From: Bacteroidales bacterium
Lineage (GTDB): Bacteria > Bacteroidota > Bacteroidia > Bacteroidales > Paludibacteraceae
Assembly: GCA_015061165.1 (NCBI GenBank)
Contig: SUXC01000001.1
Location: forward strand, 248,001 to 312,000
Length of the DNA: 64,000 nt
Reading direction: 5' to 3'
Both the position numbers and the translations under genes were made by a program. Of the stretch, positions 9,433-18,693 are shown one piece after another. The notes below the pieces were generated by a model. The model saw only the letters and a list, made by a program, of their open reading frames with translations, made no database searches and was not told where the DNA came from. How positions within the stretch are numbered: position 1 is the first letter of the stretch; each line of letters begins with the position of its first letter.

Positions 9433-9465
9433 AGCGACTATCCTAAAGGGTAGTCGTTTGTTTTT
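9433..9465. terminator. terminator of the tRNA, overlapping the recombinase 3' end
   Basis: CGACTATCC (9435-9443) pairs with GGGTAGTCG (9448-9456), with one T-G wobble and a TAAA loop. A T-rich tract follows from about 9457 (TTTGTTTTTT). The recombinase gene ends at 9443 on the other strand, so the terminator overlaps the 3' end of its coding sequence. Confidence 0.75.
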
Positions 9466-10102
9466 TGTGGATATATTCTTCATACTTAGATAAATAGTCA
9501 TTTTGTATGAATCGTTTTACATACCTCCGTAGGGTAGTGCGATTGGTGTGAAGGCGACGTGCAATTTGACATTGCTTCATTCCATCGGCTAATGCACGAC
9601 GGATATAGGCATCATGGCGATACAGGCGAAAAACTACAGGATTAGTGGGAGAGTTTTTAGGACGACCAACAAGTCTCCCTTCCGACCGCAATCGTGCCAA
9701 CGCTTCTTTGGTGCGTTGTGAAATTAGGCTACGCTCAATCTCGGCAGATAGACCGAATGCAAATGCTAATACCTTGCTCTGAATGTCATCACCAAGACGA
9801 TAACCGTCTTTTATGGTCCAAACGAAACATTCTTTGGACATGCAGATACTGAGTATCTCCATAATCATGTACAAGTTACGACCTAAGCGTGACAATTCGC
9901 TACAGATGATAATATCACCTTTGACGGCTTTGCGTAGAAGCCTACCTAATTGCCGCTTGGTGTAACTTTTTGTTCCTGAGATTGTTTCCTCTATCCAACC
10001 GTTAATGCACAGACCATTCTTTTCGCAGAATCGCTGAATTTCAAACCGCTGGTTCTCGACTGTCTGTTTGTCGGAACTTACGCGGATATACCCATAAACC
10101 AT
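9443..10102 (-). CDS. serine recombinase, master DNA invertase (Mpi) family
   Basis: 219 residues from the ATG at 10102. The catalytic serine is Ser9 in YGYIRVSSDKQ. The resolvase core continues through GDIIICSELSRLGRNL and the E-helix region AFAFGLSAEIERSLISQRTK. A C-terminal helix-turn-helix (MKQCQIARRLHTNRTTLRRY) closes the protein. Overall it closely resembles Bacteroides Mpi invertases, which invert many promoters of surface-polysaccharide loci. The frame continues 59 codons upstream, but MVYGYIRV is the family's start. It is not part of a visible mobile element. It may control invertible sites elsewhere, since I found no promoter flanked by matching inverted repeats here. Confidence 0.88.
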   Translation of the reverse strand: MVYGYIRVSSDKQTVENQRFEIQRFCEKNGLCINGWIEETISGTKSYTKRQLGRLLRKAVKGDIIICSELSRLGRNLYMIMEILSICMSKECFVWTIKDGYRLGDDIQSKVLAFAFGLSAEIERSLISQRTKEALARLRSEGRLVGRPKNSPTNPVVFRLYRHDAYIRRALADGMKQCQIARRLHTNRTTLRRYVKRFIQNDYLSKYEEYIHKKQTTTL

Positions 10103-10162
10103 AGCGTTTTTTGCGATAAAGTTAGGCAAAAAAAAACAATAGAGCAAAAAATAATTACTTTT

Positions 10163-10194
10163 CTTGCGTATATTTGTTTTTTTTTGTAATTTTG
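10163..10194 (+). promoter_or_regulatory. Bacteroidota-type promoter for tamL
   Basis: CTTG (10163-10166), 20 nt, then TAATTTTG (10187-10194). The start codon at 10209 is only 14 nt downstream, so the leader is very short. Confidence 0.7.
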
Positions 10195-10208
10195 CAGCCT
10201 GATTTAAT

Positions 10209-12461
10209 ATGCGTAAATTTGCGAGAAAAATATGGTACTTATTTTGGATAGGAATCATGCTATCCTTTGTGGGGTGCAATACAACGAAGTTTGTGCCTCA
10301 AGGCGAGTATTTGCTCAACAAGGCAAACATCAAGGTAGAGGATAATAAAGATGTGGCGGTTAGTAGTCTAAAGAATTATTTGCAACAAAAGCAAAATACC
10401 GAAATCCTTGGTTTTTGGAAGCTGCAATTGGGGATTTATAATACCTCTCCCTTGGATACAACCAAATGGGTGAGCCGAAATGCACGCAAAATAGGTGAGG
10501 CACCTGTGATTTATTCTCCAGAACTGACAGATAGAAGTATCACCCAGTTGCACAAGGCGATGCAGAACAAAGGCTACTTCAGAGCGCAAGTGGATACAAC
10601 CATGCGTGTGAAGGATAGGAAAATAGATATAACTTATCATATTCAGGCTGGTAAACCATATACTATTCGGCGATACAACGTAGATTTTCAACAAGAAGAA
10701 TTGCAGCAAGTGGCGCAGAATCAGCGAACTGCGTTGATTCGTGAAGGTATGCAGTTTGATGTGGATATGTTGAATCAAGAAAGACAACGTATCACCAGTG
10801 CCATGCGCCGAAATGGATGTTTCTACTTTGAAGAAGACTATATTCGCTTTATTGCGGATAGCACACGTGGGCGTGAACAAGTGGATTTGACTGTTTGTAT
10901 GCACGATTATTTCTATCAACTTACTCCCGCACAGCAAGAACAAGTCTTCAGGCATTATAAGATTGCTCATGTGCATTTTCATATTGATTATGAGATAGGT
11001 CGTGCGCCAGAAGGAGAACGCATGCGTGCTTCTATGAAGGGTGATTATGAATTTACGTGGGTGGGAGATAAACTATTGCGAGAGAATGTATTGATTCGTA
11101 ACTGTCCGATTCAACCAGGTGATATGTACAACGAAGCACGTGTGGAAAGAGCATATAGCAGTTTGAACCAGTTGGCACCTATTAAATATGTAGATATTAG
11201 TTTTGATTCTATATCTGAAAACGAATTGGATTGCCACATTGTGTTATCGCGTAGCAAACTCAACACTGTCTCAGTGGAAGCAGAGGGTACTTATTCGGCT
11301 GGTGATTGGGGAGTAGCAGTGGGGGCAGGATACGCCAATCGCAATTTGTTTAAGGGGGCAGAGGAATTTACCATAGATGGACGCACCAGTTATGAATGGC
11401 GACAAAACGGTGGACGTGCCATCGAGGCGAAAGCAAGCACAGGATTGAAGTTCCCTAATTCTTTAGCAATTGATTTGAATTACAACTATCAAAATCGTCC
11501 GGAGGAATACACGCGTTCCATTTTTGGTGCGGGACTGCAATATCAGTTTAGACAGCGCTCTTTGCGATTGCAACATCAGTTCCGCTTTGTGGATATTAAC
11601 TATGTGTATTTGCCATGGATTAGCGATGCGTTTCGTGACCAGTTTTTGCAATCAACCAATATCTTGAAGTATTCTTATGAGAGTCATTTTATTGTAGGAT
11701 GGGGTTATTCTGGCAACTATTCTTCCTTTAATTCGCGCCAACCTTTCCGTTCGTACAGCAATATCAATTATAATGTAGAGACAGCGGGTAACCTCATGCA
11801 GGGATTAGCACAAATATGTAACTTCCCAACCGATGAAGATGGCAAATATACGCTGTTTAATACGCGATTTGCTCAATTTGCCAAAGCGGATGTTTCGTTT
11901 ACGTATAATCAGATTTTTAATGAATCCCACCGTTTGGTGTACCATGCGGATTTCGGAGTAGCTGTTCCGTATGGTAACTCGCAAGCGGTGCCTTTTGAGA
12001 AACGATATTTTGCAGGTGGTTCGAATAGTGTGCGTGGTTGGACGGCTCGCAGTCTTGGACCGGGTGGCTATCGTGGTAGTGGCAGTTTGATTGATTTTAA
12101 CAATCAGTCGGGCGATATACGCATGAATCTCAGTATGGAGTATCGGGCTAAAGTATGGTCTATTATTGAATTGGCAGCGTTTGTGGATGCTGGCAATATC
12201 TGGACTATTTTTGATTACGAGACTCAGCCTCACGGACAATTTAGGTGGAAGGAGTTTTATAAGCAGATTGCTTTGGCATACGGTGTAGGATTGCGTTTGG
12301 ACTTTTCCATTTTTGTGTTCCGTATTGACTTTGGTGTGAAGCTCTATGATCCCAGTCGTTTGTATGACCAATGGGCTGGCACGCAGTGGCGTACTGTGCC
12401 GAACGGCCTGAATTGGAAAGAGGATATGAGTTTTCATTTCGCTATTGGATATCCATTCTAA
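10209..12461 (+). CDS. tamL: TamL-like BamA/TamA-family outer-membrane lipoprotein
   Basis: 750 residues. The N-terminus carries a lipoprotein signal (hydrophobic IWYLFWIGIMLSFVG, then Cys23 in GCNTTKFVP). POTRA-like domains follow to about residue 350 (for example TYHIQAGKPYTIRRYNVDF). The C-terminal half is an Omp85 beta-barrel, with the lid-loop type motif FAGGSNSVRGWTARSLGPG near residue 600 and a last strand ending in aromatic residues (FHFAIGYPF). Lipidated TamA relatives, TamL, are typical of Bacteroidota and help assemble outer-membrane proteins. No TamB gene is adjacent. Downstream envelope genes (sppA, lpxK, msbA-like) share the strand. Confidence 0.85.
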   Translation: MRKFARKIWYLFWIGIMLSFVGCNTTKFVPQGEYLLNKANIKVEDNKDVAVSSLKNYLQQKQNTEILGFWKLQLGIYNTSPLDTTKWVSRNARKIGEAPVIYSPELTDRSITQLHKAMQNKGYFRAQVDTTMRVKDRKIDITYHIQAGKPYTIRRYNVDFQQEELQQVAQNQRTALIREGMQFDVDMLNQERQRITSAMRRNGCFYFEEDYIRFIADSTRGREQVDLTVCMHDYFYQLTPAQQEQVFRHYKIAHVHFHIDYEIGRAPEGERMRASMKGDYEFTWVGDKLLRENVLIRNCPIQPGDMYNEARVERAYSSLNQLAPIKYVDISFDSISENELDCHIVLSRSKLNTVSVEAEGTYSAGDWGVAVGAGYANRNLFKGAEEFTIDGRTSYEWRQNGGRAIEAKASTGLKFPNSLAIDLNYNYQNRPEEYTRSIFGAGLQYQFRQRSLRLQHQFRFVDINYVYLPWISDAFRDQFLQSTNILKYSYESHFIVGWGYSGNYSSFNSRQPFRSYSNINYNVETAGNLMQGLAQICNFPTDEDGKYTLFNTRFAQFAKADVSFTYNQIFNESHRLVYHADFGVAVPYGNSQAVPFEKRYFAGGSNSVRGWTARSLGPGGYRGSGSLIDFNNQSGDIRMNLSMEYRAKVWSIIELAAFVDAGNIWTIFDYETQPHGQFRWKEFYKQIALAYGVGLRLDFSIFVFRIDFGVKLYDPSRLYDQWAGTQWRTVPNGLNWKEDMSFHFAIGYPF

Positions 12462-12463
12462 TT

Positions 12464-12491
12464 CTTAATTCAAAATTCATAATTCAAAATT
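12464..12491. repeat. 14-bp AT-rich tandem repeat, 2 units
   Basis: Units CTTAATTCAAAATT (12464-12477) and CATAATTCAAAATT (12478-12491) fill the gap between tamL and rnhB. The same 14-bp family has three units at 18652 and four at 34185. Confidence 0.75.
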
Positions 12492-12494
12492 AGA

Positions 12495-13115
12495 ATGTTG
12501 AGACCATATTATATAAAAGGTGTAGTAGAGGCAGGTTGCGATGAAGCGGGGCGTGGTCCTTTGGCAGGAAGTGTGTTTGCTGCTGCGGTCATTCTTGACC
12601 CCAATTTGATTGACAATGAGCAACATCATGAGTGGCTTTCGTTGCTCAACGATAGCAAGCAGCTCACCGATAAGCAGCGCATGTATCTACGCCCGATGAT
12701 AGAACAGAATGCCCAAGCGTGGGCGGTGGTTGAGGTAACGGCAGAGGAGATAGACCAAATCAACATCCTCAATGCTTCTATTATGGGTATGCAACGGGCA
12801 TTAGCCAAACTATCCGTTACGCCTCAGCATATCATTGTAGATGGCAACAAATGGAAACCCTATATTCCCGAAGGGCAAGTGATGGAGATTCCTGCACGCA
12901 CGGTGGTCAAAGGCGATGGAAAGTACTTATCTATTGCAGCAGCAAGTGTGTTGGCTAAGACGTATCGCGATGAATATATGCTTCGTTTGCATGAGCAGTA
13001 TCCGCAGTATCATTGGGATACCAACATGGGTTATCCCACCAAAGCGCATTACGAAGCAATACAACAATATGGTATTACGCCATACCACCGCAAAACATTT
13101 AGACTATTTAAGTAG
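12495..13115 (+). CDS. rnhB: ribonuclease HII
   Basis: 206 residues. The catalytic DEAGRGPLAGSV motif begins at Asp16-Glu17. The third acidic residue is in HIIVDGNKW and a fourth in the ASVLAKTYRDEYM block, as in all type 2 RNases H. The enzyme removes ribonucleotides from DNA and RNA primers in the cytoplasm. The start is the ATG just after the 14-bp repeat. The frame's other strand (12626-12808) is a shadow. Confidence 0.95.
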   Translation: MLRPYYIKGVVEAGCDEAGRGPLAGSVFAAAVILDPNLIDNEQHHEWLSLLNDSKQLTDKQRMYLRPMIEQNAQAWAVVEVTAEEIDQINILNASIMGMQRALAKLSVTPQHIIVDGNKWKPYIPEGQVMEIPARTVVKGDGKYLSIAAASVLAKTYRDEYMLRLHEQYPQYHWDTNMGYPTKAHYEAIQQYGITPYHRKTFRLFK

Positions 13116-13144
13116 TCAATCTCTTGTCTGTTTCTTGACAATTA

Positions 13145-13177
13145 CGGCAACGACACGGCAACGACACGGCAACGAGA
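13145..13177. repeat. 11-bp tandem repeat, 3 units
   Basis: CGGCAACGACA occurs at 13145 and 13156, with a third unit ending GAGA at 13167, in the 107-nt gap between rnhB and sppA. No coding or promoter signal accompanies it. Confidence 0.6.
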
Positions 13178-13222
13178 GAAGACTTTACCGAGAGATTATC
13201 AACTTTTTAATATAATAAAACA

Positions 13223-14971
13223 ATGGCAATTTTTGTAAAAAAAGAGGGAGAACCTCGTAAGAAAATGGGTTGCTTAGGCAAGACCCTTATTGGTATTGGT
13301 TTGTATTTTGGTATTTGTTTCTTGTTAGGCTTGTTGATGGGCGATATGATGTCCACACCAAAAACGAAATTGGAAGAAAATACGATTTATCGTATTGATT
13401 TGAAAGGCACGTTGGTAGAGCAAGCAGGCGAGGAGAATCCTTTTGATGCGCTCTTTGCAGAGATGTACGGTCAATCAACAACGACAGTTGGATTGAGCGA
13501 TTTGCTCAGTAATATTGCTTTGGCAAAGGACAACGACAAAGTGTTAGGTATTTATCTCAAGGGCGGTTCGCTATCTGCGGGGCCTGCTTCTGCTAAGGCA
13601 ATTCGTGATGCACTTATTGATTTCAAGCAGTCGGGTAAGTTTGTGATTGCGTATGCAGATTCATACACACAAACGAATTATTATATAGCTTCTGTAGCAG
13701 ATAAAATTTTCTTTAATCCAGTTGGCACATTGAAGTGGGACGGTCTGACAGCGCAAAAAGAGTACTATACTCGTCTCTTTGAGAAGATTGGTATTGAGAT
13801 GCAGATACTGAAGGTAGGTACCTTCAAATCAGCAGTAGAACCATACTTCCGCACCTCGATGTCAGATGCTGACCGCAAACAAACCGAGCAGTATTTGGGT
13901 GGTATCTGGAGTGAGATGAAAACGGCAGTTGGACAAAGTCGCCAAATCGCTGCGGAGCAATTGCACGCATACGCAGATGAGTGCATGTCATTGCAACCAC
14001 AAGAGAAATACTTGGCATACAATTTTGTGGACTCACTGGTGTATATCCAAGAGATGGATTCTATCTTGCGCACCTATGCGGGTACCAAAGACTATAAGCA
14101 ACTCTCTAATAGCAAGATGACTAACGTAGAGCGTACTGAGATTGAGGCAACAGACAAAGTGGCAGTCTTGTATGCCGAAGGTGCTATATCGGATGAAGGT
14201 GCCGAAGGTATTGTTGAGGGTAAGATATTGAAAACCATCAAGAAGATTTATAAGGATGACGATGTCAAAGCAGTAGTTTTCCGTGTAAATAGTCCTGGTG
14301 GTAGTGCCGATGCGAGCGAGCAGATTTGGCATGCGATGAAGATGTTGCAAGACAAAGGTATTCCTGTAGTAGTTTCTATGGGCGATTATGCAGCATCGGG
14401 TGGCTATTATATCTCTTGTAACGCCGATTATATTTATGCAGAGCCTACTACATTAACTGGTTCGATTGGTATTTTTGGTACAGTGCCTAATATCAACAAA
14501 CTCCGCGAGAAAGTGGGCTTAGATATTGATGGTGTATCTACCAACAAACATTCCGCATTGAATGTCAATGCTATCTATAGAGGCATGAATCCTCAAGAGA
14601 CAGCTCTTATGCAAAACATGGTAGAGCGTGGTTATGACCTCTTTACTCGTCGTTGTGCCGATGGTCGCGGTATGACGCAAGATGCCATTAAGAAGATTGG
14701 CGAGGGTCGTGTATGGCTTGGTAAGGATGCGTTGGAGATTGGTTTGGTGGATGAATTGGGTAATATCAACGATGCCGTGAAGAAAGCCGTAGAGTTGGCT
14801 GAGTTAGGAGAATACGTGTTGGTGGATTATCCAGAGAAGACGGATCCATTTGAGGAGATGCTCAAGATGTTTGATACCACTACGCCAGAGGAACAACTCA
14901 TCATGCAAGTGCGCGAGTTCGCATCTAAACCACGTATCATGGCATTGATGCCTGAAGTGACAATCCAATAA
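13223..14971 (+). CDS. sppA: signal peptide peptidase SppA (67K type)
   Basis: 582 residues with one N-terminal membrane helix (TLIGIGLYFGICFLLGLLMG). Two Clp/crotonase-fold repeats follow. The catalytic pair of the long SppA type is visible: the general base Lys202 in VGTFKSAVEPYFR and the nucleophile Ser392 in YAASGGYYIS. SppA degrades leftover signal peptides in the inner membrane. lpxK starts 8 nt after the stop, so the two are probably one transcript. Confidence 0.93.
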   Translation: MAIFVKKEGEPRKKMGCLGKTLIGIGLYFGICFLLGLLMGDMMSTPKTKLEENTIYRIDLKGTLVEQAGEENPFDALFAEMYGQSTTTVGLSDLLSNIALAKDNDKVLGIYLKGGSLSAGPASAKAIRDALIDFKQSGKFVIAYADSYTQTNYYIASVADKIFFNPVGTLKWDGLTAQKEYYTRLFEKIGIEMQILKVGTFKSAVEPYFRTSMSDADRKQTEQYLGGIWSEMKTAVGQSRQIAAEQLHAYADECMSLQPQEKYLAYNFVDSLVYIQEMDSILRTYAGTKDYKQLSNSKMTNVERTEIEATDKVAVLYAEGAISDEGAEGIVEGKILKTIKKIYKDDDVKAVVFRVNSPGGSADASEQIWHAMKMLQDKGIPVVVSMGDYAASGGYYISCNADYIYAEPTTLTGSIGIFGTVPNINKLREKVGLDIDGVSTNKHSALNVNAIYRGMNPQETALMQNMVERGYDLFTRRCADGRGMTQDAIKKIGEGRVWLGKDALEIGLVDELGNINDAVKKAVELAELGEYVLVDYPEKTDPFEEMLKMFDTTTPEEQLIMQVREFASKPRIMALMPEVTIQ

Positions 14972-14979
14972 TTGTAACA

Positions 14980-16002
14980 ATGAAATTCTTTCTCGCTCCT
15001 CTCTCGTGGCTCTATGCCTTTGCTGTATGGGTACGCAATGTGTTGTATGATGACCGTGTACTACCTTCGCATAAGGTGGATGTACCTACCATAGCCATTG
15101 GTAATCTGGCGGTTGGTGGTACGGGCAAGACACCTATGACGGAGTACCTTATTCGTTTGTTATCTCCCAACTATAAGGTGGCAGTTTTGTCGCGAGGATA
15201 TGGCAGAAAGTCCAGCGGATTCCGATTAGCCAACGAGCATGATACTGCCAAAACAATTGGTGATGAACCCATGTTAATCCATACGCACTTCCCCGATATA
15301 CCTGTGGCTGTATGTGCGGATAGGGTACAAGGTATCAAGCACTTGCAGCATATCATCCCAGATTTACAATGTGTGATTTTAGATGATGCTTACCAACATC
15401 GCAAGCTGCGTGCTGGCTTCTATATCTTGCTCACTTCTTATGATAACTTATATGTCAATGACCACATGTTGCCATGTGGTACTTTGCGCGATTTGCCTGC
15501 GGAAAGTGCCCGTGCCAACGCAGTGGTTGTTACCAAATGTCCGAAGACTATGCAACCTATTGACCGCCGTATCGTGAGCAATAGTTTGCGTTTGGCTTCG
15601 TATCAGCACTTGTATTATTCTTCAATAGGCTATGATAAGTTGAATATATCTGCAACGCCTTTGCTCGTGGCAGGCATTGCTAATCCTGCACCGTTGCTCG
15701 AACACTTGCAACAGCAATTCCCAAATACGGAGTTGTTGGCTTTTACTGATCACCGCAATTTTACTCGGAAAGATATCCAAACGATTCTCAGAAAGGCAGA
15801 AAATTATGCCTATGTTGTAACAACAGAAAAGGACTATATGCGTATGCAGCAAACGCCTCTGATAGAAGCCTTGGGCGATAAATTGCGTGTTTTACCTATT
15901 CAAACAGATTTGGGTATTGACCAGCCCGCATTTGATAGGCAAATCCTCCTATATGTTAGTGAAAGTAATCGTACTACCCTAAACAACACTACATCATTCT
16001 AA
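14980..16002 (+). CDS. lpxK: tetraacyldisaccharide 4'-kinase
   Basis: 340 residues. The P-loop GGTGKTP near residues 47-53 follows IAIGNLAVG as in all LpxK enzymes, and the catalytic region VILDDAYQHRKL is near residue 132. It phosphorylates the 4' position of the lipid A precursor at the inner membrane. Its last codons and its stop (TAA at 16000-16002) lie inside a 20-bp tandem repeat (15979-16058), so repeat-number changes could alter the C-terminus (ending NNTTSF). Confidence 0.94.
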   Translation: MKFFLAPLSWLYAFAVWVRNVLYDDRVLPSHKVDVPTIAIGNLAVGGTGKTPMTEYLIRLLSPNYKVAVLSRGYGRKSSGFRLANEHDTAKTIGDEPMLIHTHFPDIPVAVCADRVQGIKHLQHIIPDLQCVILDDAYQHRKLRAGFYILLTSYDNLYVNDHMLPCGTLRDLPAESARANAVVVTKCPKTMQPIDRRIVSNSLRLASYQHLYYSSIGYDKLNISATPLLVAGIANPAPLLEHLQQQFPNTELLAFTDHRNFTRKDIQTILRKAENYAYVVTTEKDYMRMQQTPLIEALGDKLRVLPIQTDLGIDQPAFDRQILLYVSESNRTTLNNTTSF

Positions 16003-16058
16003 ACAATACTACACCATTCTAAACAATACTACACCATTCTAAACAACACTATACCCCG
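15979..16058. repeat. 20-bp tandem repeat across the lpxK stop codon, 4 units
   Basis: Units CTAAACAACACTACATCATT, CTAAACAATACTACACCATT (twice) and a diverged fourth copy run without gaps from inside lpxK to just before the exporter gene start at 16063. The second unit supplies the lpxK stop codon. Confidence 0.8.
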
Positions 16059-16062
16059 CAAT

Positions 16063-17904
16063 ATGAACATAATCTCTCTCCTTCATCGTTTTATACCACC
16101 TTATCGTTGGCAAGTGGCAGCAAACTTATTCTTCAATGTGTTATCAACTATATTGTCGCTGTTCTCTTTTGCCACTATTATTCCTGTGCTGCAAATTCTC
16201 TTTGGGCTATCAGAGGCGGAGGTGGTGTATATGCCGTTGTCGAGTGCTGCGACTATGCAGGAAATGCTTAATGTGCTGAAAAACAATCTATATTATTTCT
16301 TGCAAGCGCAGATAGATACCAATGGAGCGCAGCATGTATTATTGCTATTAGGTGCTTGTTTGGTGTTACTTACAGGCTTCAAGTGCCTTACAGCATGGCT
16401 GGCTAACTATTTTATGGTTCCTATACGCACGGGTGTTTTGCGTGATTTGCGTGCGCAACTCTACAAGAAGGTTGTCAGTCTGCCTATTGGTTTCTTCACA
16501 GAAGAGCGCAAGGGTGATGTAATGTCGCGTATGACCAACGATGTCAATGAGGTAGAGGCGAGTATCATGTCCACATTGGATATGTTATTCAAAGATCCTA
16601 TCATGATTCTTGTATATCTCATCACGCTTTTTACTATCTCATGGCAACTGACACTCTTTGTCTTAATCCTCTTACCTATAGCGGGTTTCCTAATTGGACG
16701 AATTGGTCGTTCACTGAAACGTGCTTCTACAAAGGGACAAGAGCAGAATGCGGAGATTCTCACCCAAATAGATGAAACTTTAGGTGGTTTACGTGTTGTC
16801 AAGGCATTTAATGCAGAGAGTAAACTCACGCAGCGTTTCCTTAATCTCATTAATGCCACACGTGCTACGTTCAATCGAATCAACCGTCGCTACTACCTTG
16901 CCCATCCAGTATCGGAGTTCTTTGGTACAGCACTTATTGCTATATTGCTTTGGTTTGGTGGTACATTGATTTTGGGTGAACACTCCAATATTGATGCGGC
17001 AACATTCATATATTATCTTGTTATTTTCTATTCTATCATCAATCCTGCCAAAGATCTCAGTAAAGCCACTTATGGCATACGTCGTGGTATGGCTTCGTTA
17101 GAGCGAATAGATAAGATTCTTAATATGGAGAGTAGTATTCGCAATTCAGAAAATCCAAAACAACTAACAGAATTTCAATCTGTTATTAGATATGAGAATG
17201 TCAGTTTCTCTTATCAGTCTGACCGTCCTGTTCTTCAGCATATTAATTTGGATATACATAAGGGTCAAACCATTGCTTTGGTGGGGCAATCAGGTAGTGG
17301 AAAAACTACTATGGCAGACCTGCTGCCTCGTTTCTATGACCCTATAGCAGGACGTATCACCATAGATGGTGTTGATATTCGAGAAGTCAAAACATTTGAC
17401 CTCCGTGCCCTTATGGGTAATGTGAATCAAGAGGCGATTCTCTTCAACGACACTTTCTACAACAATATTACTTTTGGTGTAGAGTCAGCGACTATGGAAG
17501 AAGTGCGTAAGGCTGCGCGTATTGCCAATGCCGATGATTTTATTATGGCTACGCCTGACCAGTATCAGACTACCATTGGCGATCGTGGTTCACGACTCAG
17601 TGGCGGACAACGTCAGCGCATATCTATTGCCCGTGCTATTCTCAAGAACCCACCTATTCTTATTCTTGATGAGGCAACTTCTGCTCTTGACACTGAATCC
17701 GAGAAATTGGTGCAAGAAGCTCTTGAAAACCTCATGAAAGATCGGACAACGCTCGTGGTGGCGCACCGATTGAGTACTATCCGCAATGCAGACCTTATCT
17801 GTGTTTTACACGAGGGGCAAATAGTAGAGCAAGGAACTCATGATGAGCTCCTTGCTAAGAATGGCTATTATCGCCGTTTGATAGAAATGCAGCAATCTAA
17901 CTGA
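16063..17904 (+). CDS. MsbA-like ABC exporter (fused permease/ATPase)
   Basis: 613 residues. Six predicted membrane helices span about 10-340. The nucleotide-binding domain has Walker A GQSGSGKTT near 408, the signature LSGGQRQR near 511, Walker B LILDEATSALD near 530 and the H-loop VVAHRLST. Its place right after lpxK suggests a lipid A flippase role (MsbA), but the motif set is shared by many exporters, so I leave the symbol blank. It converges with fabG, with 8 nt between the stops. Confidence 0.85.
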   Translation: MNIISLLHRFIPPYRWQVAANLFFNVLSTILSLFSFATIIPVLQILFGLSEAEVVYMPLSSAATMQEMLNVLKNNLYYFLQAQIDTNGAQHVLLLLGACLVLLTGFKCLTAWLANYFMVPIRTGVLRDLRAQLYKKVVSLPIGFFTEERKGDVMSRMTNDVNEVEASIMSTLDMLFKDPIMILVYLITLFTISWQLTLFVLILLPIAGFLIGRIGRSLKRASTKGQEQNAEILTQIDETLGGLRVVKAFNAESKLTQRFLNLINATRATFNRINRRYYLAHPVSEFFGTALIAILLWFGGTLILGEHSNIDAATFIYYLVIFYSIINPAKDLSKATYGIRRGMASLERIDKILNMESSIRNSENPKQLTEFQSVIRYENVSFSYQSDRPVLQHINLDIHKGQTIALVGQSGSGKTTMADLLPRFYDPIAGRITIDGVDIREVKTFDLRALMGNVNQEAILFNDTFYNNITFGVESATMEEVRKAARIANADDFIMATPDQYQTTIGDRGSRLSGGQRQRISIARAILKNPPILILDEATSALDTESEKLVQEALENLMKDRTTLVVAHRLSTIRNADLICVLHEGQIVEQGTHDELLAKNGYYRRLIEMQQSN

Positions 17905-17912
17905 TATAACTA

Positions 17913-18650
17913 CTATCCCATAGCACCATTGACCGATATTACTTGTCCAGACACATACGAAGATAGGTCTGATGCAAGGAATAGTGCTACTTTAGCCACT
18001 TCTTCTGCTTCTCCGCAACGGCGCATAGGAATCATCTTTATCATTTCAGCCCGAGTATTTTCAGGCAAAGCCAATGTCATATCGGTGAGAATAAACCCAG
18101 GTGCAATAGCGTTGGCGCGGATATTACGACTACCTAACTCTTTGCTGAGCGATTTGATAAAGCCTATTATACCTGCTTTAGAGGCGGCATAGTTGGTTTG
18201 TCCTGCGTTGCCACCGATGCCTACTACGGAGGACATAGCAATGATACTACCGCTACGTTGGCGCATCATTTGTGGTGTGGCTGCATGGCAATAATTGAAT
18301 ACGGATTTTAGATTGACATTTAGGACATCATCCCACTGTTGTTCATTCATGCGCATGAGCAGTGTATCTTGAGAGATTCCTGCATTGCATACCAAGATAT
18401 CAAGTCGTCCAAAGGTATCTACTACTTGTTTTACAACGGAATGGGCTGCTTCAAAATCGGCTGCATCACTTTGGATACATAGGACCTGTATTCCCTTAGA
18501 TAACAATAGATTGGTTAGTTCTTCAGCCTCTTGATTCTCATAGATATATGTAAATGCTACATTACATCCATGCTCCGCATAGAGCAATGCAATGGCGCGA
18601 CCAATACCACGTGATGCACCAGTAATAAGAGCCGTTTTACCTCGTAACAT
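17913..18650 (-). CDS. fabG: 3-oxoacyl-[ACP] reductase
   Basis: 245 residues of the classical short-chain dehydrogenase type. The cofactor motif TGASRGIG is at 10-17, NAG at 89-91, and the catalytic Ser140/Ser141, Tyr154 and Lys158 (NYAASKAG) are present. The length and the C-terminal YVSGQVISVNGAMG fit FabG, the NADPH-dependent reductase of fatty-acid elongation. The 14-bp tandem repeat (18652-18693) separates it from the upstream peptidase gene; no promoter is visible, so cotranscription is likely. Confidence 0.85.
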   Translation of the reverse strand: MLRGKTALITGASRGIGRAIALLYAEHGCNVAFTYIYENQEAEELTNLLLSKGIQVLCIQSDAADFEAAHSVVKQVVDTFGRLDILVCNAGISQDTLLMRMNEQQWDDVLNVNLKSVFNYCHAATPQMMRQRSGSIIAMSSVVGIGGNAGQTNYAASKAGIIGFIKSLSKELGSRNIRANAIAPGFILTDMTLALPENTRAEMIKMIPMRRCGEAEEVAKVALFLASDLSSYVSGQVISVNGAMG

Positions 18651-18651
18651 T

Positions 18652-18693
18652 CTTAATTCAATATTCTTAATTCAACATTCTCAATTCATAATT
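18652..18693. repeat. 14-bp AT-rich tandem repeat, 3 units
   Basis: CTTAATTCAATATT, CTTAATTCAACATT and CTCAATTCATAATT fill the whole fabG/S9-peptidase gap and touch the peptidase stop codon. It belongs to the same family as the repeats at 12464 and 34185. Confidence 0.75.
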
